Below are positions 1 through 6,642 of a DNA stretch of 10,844 nucleotides, piece after piece. The notes beneath the pieces are model-generated. The model saw only the letters and a program-made list of their open reading frames with translations, did not search any database and was not told the origin of the DNA. Source of the DNA: MGIIa-K1 sp964577145 (lineage in GTDB: Archaea; Thermoplasmatota; Poseidoniia; Poseidoniales; Poseidoniaceae); assembly GCA_964577145.1 (NCBI GenBank), contig CAZNXM010000047.1:1-10844 (forward strand). Direction: 5' to 3'. Made by a program: the position numbers and the translations under genes. How positions within the stretch are numbered: the stretch's first letter is position 1; each line of letters starts with the position of its first letter.

Positions 1-4
1 CATC

Positions 5-2812
5 TCATTCGAGTATGGCATCTACCGCATCCATTCTTTCATCGGTAAGAACTACTCCATCTCCAAAGTCGATGAAATCCCCCCCACCGCGAACCCTTCT
101 AGCAACAATATGGTGCGCTGTCAGTGCAGCAGGCAATAAGAATGCACTTGTTATGAATGCAAATGCGATCAAGAGCATCATCAAAATGAAGAAGTTCTCA
201 AGTCCAGGGAATGCTACGAAGAATCCTGCACCCAGCCCCGCTACGGTTGTAGCTGTGGTTTCGAAAATGGTCTGACCCGTTTTCTCAATCGTCTTAGCCA
301 TACCATGCGCAGTTTCCCCTTCCTCAACTATACGATGCATTACGTGTATGGCATCATCAACACCTATTCCGAATACAATGGTTCCAATCATCGCCGTGAA
401 TATATTGACATTTACATCATCAGAGGTCATTAACAGTGGCTGCCAAATAATAACAACGGCGACAGGTATCATTGTATAGATTCCAAGACGCGGTGAACGG
501 AATACGACCATCATCACAATTGTGAGGATAATCAAAGTGAGAATGGTGGTGTAATTCTGGGTGTCATGGATTCCTTCGTTAATGTCCAAACTCACAGGCA
601 AACCCCCAGTTAATTTGCTAGTTTCTATTCCCGGTTCTTCCATTGGTTCATTGAGCATATCATCGATATCGTCTCTCAATTCACTTGCGACACGGAGATT
701 GATGTATGGTTGTGTGACATAGACTAGGGCTTTGTCTCCATACTCATTGGTGAGCATCCATTGTACTTCTTTTGAAAGTGTATCAAATGCGACATTTACC
801 ATATCATCACGTAGATGCTCTCTTCCCTTTCCATCAGCACTTGTCGCATCTAGTAATATCCATGTGGCGCAATTGGCACTATTGGATGTCCAACATTCAT
901 CGTGGAGAAGGTCCCACAGACTTCCCTCATACAGAGATAAATTAGTAGTGGGCTCTGTTAATGAAACTGGAATAGCTTTGAGATATGTGATTACGCTTGT
1001 AGTATTGGTATAGTTTACTTGGCCAATCCGTTCTTCAAGTGCATCCATTGCATCGAGAACACTCAGATTTCGTATCTTTTGTTCCTCTTGGTTTGCGTGT
1101 TTAGATACATCAAAGATAAAGAGAGAAGTTTGCCCACCACTGAATGTATTTGAATATTCAACCATGGCTTCCATGGAAGGAATGCCCTCTGGTGCTTCTG
1201 ATGAACCGGTAATCGGCTTATCCATTTCATCCATATTGGAGAGTCCATAAATCGTTAGTGATCCTGTGAGAAGTAGTACCACAGCAAAATGTTTGATTGG
1301 CAATTTGGAAATCGAGCCCCACATTGTGGGATTAGTTCGCTTGTTGAATTTCAATAGCCAGGCCAAAGTAGGTACCAATATCATCGAAAATACAAGTGTT
1401 GAAAGGATTCCTACTACCAAGGTTAATCCAACAGATCGAATAGGAATAATCGAAACGATATTTGGAGCAATTAATACAGAGAAACCAATTACAGTGGTCA
1501 CGGCAGAAAGTAGTACTGCAATACCGGTAGTATTTGCCATATCTATAACACAAGAGCGATAGAATTCTGCATCCCAGAGTTCTGGGACCTCATTTGCAAC
1601 TTGGCCTTTTCTTCTTCTTCTCTCTAATTCATTAGCAGCCTCATCAATTCGTTTACGCCGTACTTCTTCGATACGATTGACCATATGCAGGGCATAGTCC
1701 ACCCCCAAACCAATCAAGATAGGAAACGTCGCAACAATCATTGGAGTTAATGTCATATCGAGCAGAACCGACATTCCAAATGTGACTGCTAATGCCATGA
1801 TAATGGGCGTTCCTGTGATGATTACAACCTTCCAACTTCTATGTAATAAGGTAATCATGATTACTGTTAGTAGCAATGAAATAGGCATCATATTGAGCAA
1901 GTCATCATAGATGGATTCTGAGACATCTTCAAGAATTTTTGAGAGACCGGTTTGCGTCATGGTGGTTTTACGATATTCCTGTGGGCGATTATCCTCAGCG
2001 ATGATCTCCTCTACGTGTTGAAAGAAGTCTCTAAAATCATCTGCGAACTCAGTTGTTGACATTTCATGATGCATGCCGATGATTATGGCAGTAGTATCCC
2101 ACACACCGTCGCCATTGGTATCCTTAACCAATGCATCGAATCCTCCATCTGCTTGGGTTACAATTTCATCTATACGCCTTTGGTCATCAGGAATCGCATA
2201 GAGTCCACCTCCTGTTCCAGGTGCTGCATCGGCTGCAGTACAATCGATTAATTCCATGGTGATTCGCTCACCTGTGTTGTCGCACATTGCATTCTCAAAT
2301 CTTCCATCACTGGAATTTATTTCCTTTACAATTTGTGGGAACGAAATAATCCACAATACTCCATCATTGCGGCCATGGTCCTCTTTGTCCCAATCTATTC
2401 CGTTTTTCGTCAGTCCGGGCGAACGACTTTCATCATCACCTTCAATCCATGATAACTCATGCATAATATCGACATTCGAAATATTCGATGTATCATTCGT
2501 GAAAATTAGCGGGTCTTCCACATTTCTGGTTTGAATATAGATAATTGCGACATCTGTGGACCATTCTTCTCTTACCTCGAGTAGTAAGTCAGTGGACTCG
2601 GCATCCTCTGGTAAGAAAATCTCTACATCGTATTCAATTTGATCCTTGAAGTCAGCACCGACATTGGCGAACCAAGCTGACATAATCAGCATTAGCAATA
2701 CCGTGGTTTTGGGCTGGGCAATAAGAATCGTGTACAACGAGTCTAAGCGCTCTTCAGTACCCTCTTTTATTCGGCGACTATAATCAGTGAAACGACTAGA
2801 GTCCCCCGCCAT
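5..2812 (-). CDS. RND/MMPL superfamily transporter (HAE3-like)
   Basis: This 935-residue protein has the duplicated architecture of RND/MMPL exporters: an N-terminal helix (about 35-52), a large extracytoplasmic domain (about 55-300), a helix bundle (about 305-487), a helix near 507-524, a second ectodomain (about 525-750) and a second bundle (about 753-900). Each bundle carries the family signature: GLGVDYALH at 368-376 and GIGVDDAIH at 815-823, whose acidic residues fit proton relay. It probably exports hydrophobic substrates or lipids with proton influx; the substrate cannot be read from the sequence. Ectodomain 1 holds a calcium-loop-like DTNGDGVWD at 231-239. Cysteines C177/C191 and C640/C648 sit in the ectodomains and could form disulfides. 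The gene follows the glycosyltransferase after 40 bases, so the two are probably co-transcribed. The start is the most upstream ATG in frame; no clear ribosome binding site precedes it. The stop lies 5 bases from the window edge. Confidence 0.9.
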   Translation of the reverse strand: MAGDSSRFTDYSRRIKEGTEERLDSLYTILIAQPKTTVLLMLIMSAWFANVGADFKDQIEYDVEIFLPEDAESTDLLLEVREEWSTDVAIIYIQTRNVEDPLIFTNDTSNISNVDIMHELSWIEGDDESRSPGLTKNGIDWDKEDHGRNDGVLWIISFPQIVKEINSSDGRFENAMCDNTGERITMELIDCTAADAAPGTGGGLYAIPDDQRRIDEIVTQADGGFDALVKDTNGDGVWDTTAIIIGMHHEMSTTEFADDFRDFFQHVEEIIAEDNRPQEYRKTTMTQTGLSKILEDVSESIYDDLLNMMPISLLLTVIMITLLHRSWKVVIITGTPIIMALAVTFGMSVLLDMTLTPMIVATFPILIGLGVDYALHMVNRIEEVRRKRIDEAANELERRRRKGQVANEVPELWDAEFYRSCVIDMANTTGIAVLLSAVTTVIGFSVLIAPNIVSIIPIRSVGLTLVVGILSTLVFSMILVPTLAWLLKFNKRTNPTMWGSISKLPIKHFAVVLLLTGSLTIYGLSNMDEMDKPITGSSEAPEGIPSMEAMVEYSNTFSGGQTSLFIFDVSKHANQEEQKIRNLSVLDAMDALEERIGQVNYTNTTSVITYLKAIPVSLTEPTTNLSLYEGSLWDLLHDECWTSNSANCATWILLDATSADGKGREHLRDDMVNVAFDTLSKEVQWMLTNEYGDKALVYVTQPYINLRVASELRDDIDDMLNEPMEEPGIETSKLTGGLPVSLDINEGIHDTQNYTTILTLIILTIVMMVVFRSPRLGIYTMIPVAVVIIWQPLLMTSDDVNVNIFTAMIGTIVFGIGVDDAIHVMHRIVEEGETAHGMAKTIEKTGQTIFETTATTVAGLGAGFFVAFPGLENFFILMMLLIAFAFITSAFLLPAALTAHHIVARRVRGGGDFIDFGDGVVLTDERMDAVDAILE

Positions 2813-2852
2813 GAATATACGGGGTCATAGCAAGGCCATGAAGGCTTTCTTG

Positions 2853-3794
2853 TCAAACGTCGGAATCAGCCAAGCCGAATTCCCTAACAAGAAGGTGACG
2901 AATGAAATTACGAGCGGATTGCAGAACAAGTCCCGTTGCCATCAGTGATAATCCAAGTACGCTAATCCATACTGCTGTTAGACCTGAACCAACCATGCCA
3001 TCAACAACCGTAGTGAAATTATTCACAGTGTTGATGCCCATTGCAGCACCGGTTGCGAATAAACCTACACCTGGTATTCCAAGAACGAGCAATGGCTTCT
3101 TTTGCGATAGCGAAAGCATTGCCCAAGATAATACGGTGAAACCATGGCTGATTGCAGTGAAATTACTTCCTTTGGGAACGTCATAGCGTATGATTGTTGG
3201 AATCTCCGTGATAACCAATTCCTTCATGCGCGCATCTTCTAACATCTCTAAGGAGAGTTCCATACCCTCGGAATCGAATCGCAATCGCTCAATTGCTAGC
3301 CTTGAAAATGCACGGAATCCAGATTGTGTATCTTTTATTTCGAGGTCGCTTGAGAGATTTGATGCTGCGCTAATAACCTTGATTCCAAGGCGACGGTATA
3401 CGGGCATATCCTCTCCAGCTCCACCGTCGACAAAGCGACTTCCAATTACGAAATCTGCTTTCTTTGTGAGAATTGGCTCAAGCAGGGCAGGTATGTCTGC
3501 AGGTTCATGCTGTCCGTCGCTGTCAAGGATAATCATTGCATCAGCATCGAGTTCTCTCGCTTTCTTGAAGAGCGACTTCAGCGCACCTCCATATCCGCGA
3601 TTTACTCTATGCCTGTGAACAACTGCGCCGCAAGATTCGGCAATGCGGGCGCTAGAATCCGATGAACCATCATCTACACAGACTACAATGTCTACATAAT
3701 CTAGGACCTTGGTAACTACTGTACCAATGGTTTCCTCTTCATTGAACATGGGGAGGCCCGCAATGATTAGCGGGCGCTCAGCATCCCTTCCCAT
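2853..3794 (-). CDS. Membrane-anchored family 2 glycosyltransferase (polyprenyl-phosphate sugar synthase-like)
   Basis: The 313-residue protein begins with a GT-A fold of the GT2 family. GLPMFNEE (13-20) and VDDGSSDSS (40-48) form the nucleotide-binding part, DSDGQH (91-96) supplies the DXD metal site, and DTQSGFRAF (155-163) is typical of the dolichol-phosphate mannose/glucose synthase branch. Two hydrophobic segments at about 233-255 and 270-292 anchor the C-terminus, followed by a basic tail (RHLLVREF). The likely role is transfer of a sugar from a nucleotide donor to a polyprenyl (dolichol) phosphate on the cytoplasmic face, for glycoprotein or surface glycan assembly. The donor and acceptor are inferred from the family, not visible. 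It lies upstream of the RND transporter on the same strand. The 138-base leader contains a strong inverted repeat. A weak TATA-like element (minus-strand CATAAAC, about 27 bases before the ATG) would fit a leaderless transcript. Confidence 0.9.
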   Translation of the reverse strand: MGRDAERPLIIAGLPMFNEEETIGTVVTKVLDYVDIVVCVDDGSSDSSARIAESCGAVVHRHRVNRGYGGALKSLFKKARELDADAMIILDSDGQHEPADIPALLEPILTKKADFVIGSRFVDGGAGEDMPVYRRLGIKVISAASNLSSDLEIKDTQSGFRAFSRLAIERLRFDSEGMELSLEMLEDARMKELVITEIPTIIRYDVPKGSNFTAISHGFTVLSWAMLSLSQKKPLLVLGIPGVGLFATGAAMGINTVNNFTTVVDGMVGSGLTAVWISVLGLSLMATGLVLQSARNFIRHLLVREFGLADSDV

Positions 3795-3868
3795 GATTAA
3801 ACGGGCCGCCGGGTCCTGTTTATGTCCTTCGGCTCCAAAATTATGGAAAATACTGTTTGTGAGGGTGT

Positions 3869-3907
3869 TTTATCCGCCCCCACACATTTCGCAGGAGGGC
3901 GGATAAA
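3869..3907 (-). terminator. 11-bp perfect inverted repeat between the small protein gene and the glycosyltransferase
   Basis: The arm at 3869-3879 (TTTATCCGCCC) is perfectly complementary to the arm at 3897-3907, with a 17-base spacer. On the minus strand it falls 25 bases after the stop of the small unknown protein and about 75 bases before the glycosyltransferase start. It could therefore be a transcript-end structure for the former or an operator/leader element for the latter. The run after the stem on the minus strand is not T-rich, which argues against a simple intrinsic terminator. The inverted repeat itself is directly visible; its role is inferred. Confidence 0.45.
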
Positions 3908-3932
3908 TCAGGGTTTGCAAGTGATTACTCAC

Positions 3933-4184
3933 TCAAGCATCTAGGTGGCTGATTGAGGTTACCGCACGGGTTCCGTCAATTACTGCGCTTAGTGCATTCA
4001 AACTGATAACAAGTTGGACATAGGTCTGGCCATCACTTGTCACATAGGTTCCACAGTCTGCGAATGAGCTGGTATTGATCGATAATTTGATCGCTCTACC
4101 GGCATTCGACTTGCGGACAAATCCTACAAGCATTGCTTCTGTATTCTTTTCTTCGGGCTTCTGGTTCTGTGTTGCCTTTGGCAT
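3933..4184 (-). CDS. Small conserved-looking protein of unknown function (83 aa)
   Basis: I do not recognise this family. From the ATG at 4184 it encodes 83 residues: a charged, Gln/Lys/Glu-rich N-terminus (1-16) followed by a compact region with alternating hydrophobic residues (MLVGFVRKSNAGRAIKLSIN at 18-37, then TYVQLVISLNALSAVIDG at 54-71). This suggests a small beta-rich fold with a terminal helix or strand. There is one cysteine (C44), no signal peptide and no membrane segment. The start at 4184 is preferred because AGGAG lies 9 bases upstream. An in-frame ATG at 4193 abuts that motif directly, and the longer reading to 4259 has no support. The gene is alone at the head of the minus block, divergent from the epimerase. 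The organised alternating pattern makes a real gene likely, but function is open; a small nucleic-acid-binding protein is one possibility, without direct evidence. Confidence 0.65.
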   Translation of the reverse strand: MPKATQNQKPEEKNTEAMLVGFVRKSNAGRAIKLSINTSSFADCGTYVTSDGQTYVQLVISLNALSAVIDGTRAVTSISHLDA

Positions 4185-4193
4185 CTTTTTCAT

Positions 4194-4198
4194 CTCCT
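4194..4198 (-). promoter_or_regulatory. Ribosome binding site of the 83-aa protein
   Basis: AGGAG on the minus strand, complementary to the archaeal 16S 3' end, sits 9 bases before the ATG at 4184 but directly against the ATG at 4193. This spacing decides for the shorter start. Confidence 0.45.
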
Positions 4199-4335
4199 GG
4201 CACTTTTTGTTGGTGTCGATATCGTGCCATCCACCGACTAATTTCCACTGTTTCGGCAAGGGAGTATGTCGTTTTCCACCACCCGTGGAGTGAATCTGAA
4301 GGTAGTCCGTACCACAAAAGCCTCAAACAAGGGAA

Positions 4336-4350
4336 AGCCGACGCACGGCT
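4336..4350 (+). repeat. Short inverted repeat abutting the epimerase start codon
   Basis: AGCCG (4336-4340), a 5-base spacer and CGGCT (4346-4350) form a perfect 5-bp stem ending on the base before the ATG at 4351. There is no ribosome binding site in this leader. The repeat could be a start-proximal hairpin in a leadered mRNA or a protein-binding site if the transcript is leaderless. A stem this short could also be chance. Confidence 0.25.
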
Positions 4351-5295
4351 ATGCGAGCCCTCGTTACCGGTGGTGCTGGATTCATCGGTTCACATCTAGT
4401 GGACCGTTTAGTAGCACGTGGAGATGAAGTCGTTGTAGTCGATGATTTGTCTAGTGGGGTACTCGGATTTATCCAAGGTCACATCGATTCAGGCAACATT
4501 ACTTTCCACCAGGTAGATATTACCGATATTGAATCTCTAAAGCCTACAATGTCAGGAGTAGACATGGTCTTCCATTTGGCTGCAAATCCCGATATCCGAT
4601 TAGGAACACGTGTCACCGATACCGATCTAAAACAAGGTACAATCGCTACATACAATTTATTGGAAGCGATGAGGTTGAACGATGTGAAGAAAATTGCATT
4701 TGCATCTTCGTCCGTTGTATATGGCGAAGACGCCCCAATGCCCACTCCCGAAGACCACGGGCCATGTATGCCAATCTCACTATATGGTGCCTCAAAGCAA
4801 GCTGGTGAGGGTTTGATTAGTAGTTGGGTTGGAACCTTTGGGTTCCAGGCCTGGGTTTTCCGCTTCGCAAATATCATTGGAGAACGCGGAACACATGGGG
4901 TAATTTTTGATTTCATTCACAAATTGAAGGCAGACCCAACCCGCCTAGAGGTCTTAGGAAATGGGCGCCAAGAGAAATCCTACATGGAAGTGGGTGAATG
5001 TGCTGATGCTATCTTACATGTTATTTCCAACACAAATGAGAGTCTTAACCTCTGCAATCTTGGTAGCAACGATACCTGTAGTGTCACTCGTATTGCAGAG
5101 ATTGTAATCGAAGCTACTGGCAATGCCGGAGCAGCGATTGAATATACTGGTGGTGACCGTGGATGGGCTGGAGACATTCCCAAAGCACGACTTTCAATCG
5201 ATAGGATGAAGTCACTTGGTTTTGATATTAATTATGACAGCGATGATGCAGTTCGTCACACCGCTGAGGTTCTAATAAAGGAGATAATGGAGTGA
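4351..5295 (+). CDS. NAD-dependent nucleotide-sugar epimerase/dehydratase (GalE-like extended SDR)
   Basis: The 314-residue protein is a full-length extended short-chain dehydrogenase. The Rossmann glycine motif TGGAGFIG is at 6-13 and the acidic ribose-binding pair DDLSSG at 31-36. HLAANPDIR at 75-83 follows the fourth strand. The catalytic set is S120 (in ASSSVVYG) with Y145 and K149 (YGASK), aligned to E. coli GalE S124/Y149/K153. GGDRGWAGDIPKA at 267-279 is the usual C-terminal substrate-side motif. The family interconverts UDP-sugars (4-epimerisation, or dehydration in related members); which sugar cannot be decided here. It is soluble and cytoplasmic. It heads an operon whose next gene starts within 5 bases of, or overlaps, its stop. 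With the glycosyltransferase across the divergent promoter region, it points to surface glycan synthesis. Confidence 0.92.
   Translation: MRALVTGGAGFIGSHLVDRLVARGDEVVVVDDLSSGVLGFIQGHIDSGNITFHQVDITDIESLKPTMSGVDMVFHLAANPDIRLGTRVTDTDLKQGTIATYNLLEAMRLNDVKKIAFASSSVVYGEDAPMPTPEDHGPCMPISLYGASKQAGEGLISSWVGTFGFQAWVFRFANIIGERGTHGVIFDFIHKLKADPTRLEVLGNGRQEKSYMEVGECADAILHVISNTNESLNLCNLGSNDTCSVTRIAEIVIEATGNAGAAIEYTGGDRGWAGDIPKARLSIDRMKSLGFDINYDSDDAVRHTAEVLIKEIME
5289..5295 (+). promoter_or_regulatory. Ribosome binding site overlapping the epimerase stop
   Basis: GGAGTGA lies 5 bases before the ATG at 5301 and contains the TGA stop of the epimerase. It favours the ATG at 5301 over a GTG at 5292 (itself preceded by AAAGGAG at 5278-5284), and suggests translational coupling. 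Confidence 0.5.
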
Positions 5296-5300
5296 AATCT

Positions 5301-5942
5301 ATGCGCGAAATAACCGATTGTAATGAAGCAGGAGCACGCGCTGATGCGACGATGGTCATAATGTCGATATTTATCGCCGCGTTCATGTTGATTGCTTGGA
5401 CAACCGACCCTGTTTACCAAGGGGTCTCTGTTGAGGATAGGGCGCCTCCAATTGAAGGAAAGCTCTTCAATGGAGTTTATTGGACTGAGTGGAGTATTCA
5501 AGACCATCTCGATGAGACTTGGCTTCCAGGTTCTAACTATGGAACATGGCATATGGTAGAATTCATGGATATCTACTGTGGCCACTGCCAAACCGCAGCA
5601 CCTGAGGTTCGGGACCAATACAATAACTGGAGAGCTACCGACCTCCCCGGAGAACAAGAAATTGAATTTATTGCGGTATCTATTGCATTGTGGCAAAGTG
5701 ACCCAGGTAAAGATTACAGCCGTGAAAATATTGAAAGTTTCCGAAACGAAAGTGGCCAATCCTTCCCCTATGTAGATGATTTAGATAACTACAATCGAGA
5801 TGTATGGGGAATTCCAGGGACACCAACTTACTTCTTGATCGCACCTAATGGTCAGATAATGTACGCCTCGCCTGAAGCAGTAGGTGGAGAGACGGTATAT
5901 GAGGCGATGAGCCGAATCATTATGACACAGGAGATGGCTTGA
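5301..5942 (+). CDS. N-terminally membrane-tethered thioredoxin-like oxidoreductase (CGHC)
   Basis: The 213-residue protein has a short cytoplasmic head, one hydrophobic segment (about 17-34) and an extracytoplasmic thioredoxin fold. The active site is C93-G-H-C96 within MDIYCGHCQTAAP, and TPTYF (174-178) supplies the cis-proline (P175). The CGHC tetrad is the one found in eukaryotic protein disulfide isomerase and suggests an oxidising or isomerising role rather than a cytosolic reductant; that part is inference. An insertion rich in aromatic residues (about 55-85) precedes the catalytic strand, as in TlpA/DsbE-like proteins. The stop overlaps the start of the VKOR gene by one base (TGATG), so the two are probably coupled. 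VKOR proteins re-oxidise such thioredoxins, and in some bacteria the two are fused. An alternative GTG start at 5292 would add three residues. Confidence 0.88.
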   Translation: MREITDCNEAGARADATMVIMSIFIAAFMLIAWTTDPVYQGVSVEDRAPPIEGKLFNGVYWTEWSIQDHLDETWLPGSNYGTWHMVEFMDIYCGHCQTAAPEVRDQYNNWRATDLPGEQEIEFIAVSIALWQSDPGKDYSRENIESFRNESGQSFPYVDDLDNYNRDVWGIPGTPTYFLIAPNGQIMYASPEAVGGETVYEAMSRIIMTQEMA

Positions 5943-6634
5943 TGGAATTAGATGCTAATCAACAGCTGATGCTCCATTGGATCCCAATCGTACTTGGGGT
6001 ATTGTTGATGAGCCCTATGGGTAAGAGTATGAGCCAAACACTCAGCAATATGTTTCCTGGAATGGAGCATCAAAGAGGCCGAACAATCGGCGGAATGATT
6101 CTCGTTTTCCTTGGTGGATTCACTGTATCGGTCCACACACTTTGGATTCACAACAAATCCAAAGAGATGGGTGCAGGTAACTTTTGTTCTGGAGATGGAA
6201 TCTGGGATTGTTCAAGCGTCATAGGTAATGATGCTTGGAATACAATGCCGGTGACCAACCTCCCATGGGGCCTTGTCGGAATGATGGCGTTCTGTATCCT
6301 TGGATGGTTAGTTATCTCAATAGGCAAAGATTCTACAGCAACCTGGGTAAATGACCATATCAAGTATGGACTGATACTCGGATATGGTGGCCTCTTGATT
6401 ATTGCATATCTTGCATATGGAGAATATCAAATTGGAAAGTTATGCCAGTATTGTTCGACTGCTCACTTTGCTCATGTAGTAGGATTGGTAGGATTCATAC
6501 AACTAAATTCGATGGTTGATACCTCGGAGTGGGGATCTGATTCTACTGCTGAAGGTGGGGACTCAGGGCCACGTGTACGCCGTAAGCGTGGATATGTTGC
6601 ACCATCTATCGCAACTGATGACTCCGAAGAGTGA
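5942..6634 (+). CDS. Vitamin K epoxide reductase (VKOR) family quinone-linked thiol oxidase
   Basis: The 230-residue membrane protein has five hydrophobic segments (about 12-27, 49-69, 107-127, 141-160, 173-190). The four VKOR cysteines are present: the loop pair C82 and C90 after the second segment, and the membrane-face pair C168-Q-Y-C171 at the start of the last. PWGLVG (108-113) matches the conserved glycine-containing turn of the family. The positive-inside rule (R45/R47 in the first loop, RVRRKRG near the C-terminus) puts both cysteine pairs outside. It should pass electrons from the adjacent thioredoxin-like protein to a membrane quinone, acting like DsbB. The loop pair has CX7C spacing, as I recall for human VKORC1 (C43/C51). 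The first segment is extra relative to the four-helix core, and the 40-residue tail is hydrophilic. ATG at 5942 is chosen because it overlaps the preceding TGA; TTG at 5939 is less likely. Confidence 0.88.
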   Translation: MELDANQQLMLHWIPIVLGVLLMSPMGKSMSQTLSNMFPGMEHQRGRTIGGMILVFLGGFTVSVHTLWIHNKSKEMGAGNFCSGDGIWDCSSVIGNDAWNTMPVTNLPWGLVGMMAFCILGWLVISIGKDSTATWVNDHIKYGLILGYGGLLIIAYLAYGEYQIGKLCQYCSTAHFAHVVGLVGFIQLNSMVDTSEWGSDSTAEGGDSGPRVRRKRGYVAPSIATDDSEE

Positions 6635-6642
6635 AGTTGACT

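Noticed and set aside
1..3. ATG on the minus strand one base after the RND transporter stop, as a possible start of the next gene
   Set aside because: Only the start codon would be inside the window, so no coding sequence can be judged.
3190..3618. 142-codon open frame on the plus strand inside the glycosyltransferase
   Set aside because: It is antisense to a clearly recognised GT2 domain, and the translation is Ser/Arg/Pro-rich with no motifs, as expected of a shadow frame.
4199..4350. Possible structured RNA in the divergent gap between the 83-aa gene and the epimerase
   Set aside because: No tRNA arms, RNase P core motifs or convincing C/D box pair are visible; only short stems that could be chance.
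4479..4916. 145-codon open frame on the minus strand inside the epimerase
   Set aside because: It is antisense to the catalytic core of the epimerase and its translation has no recognisable features.
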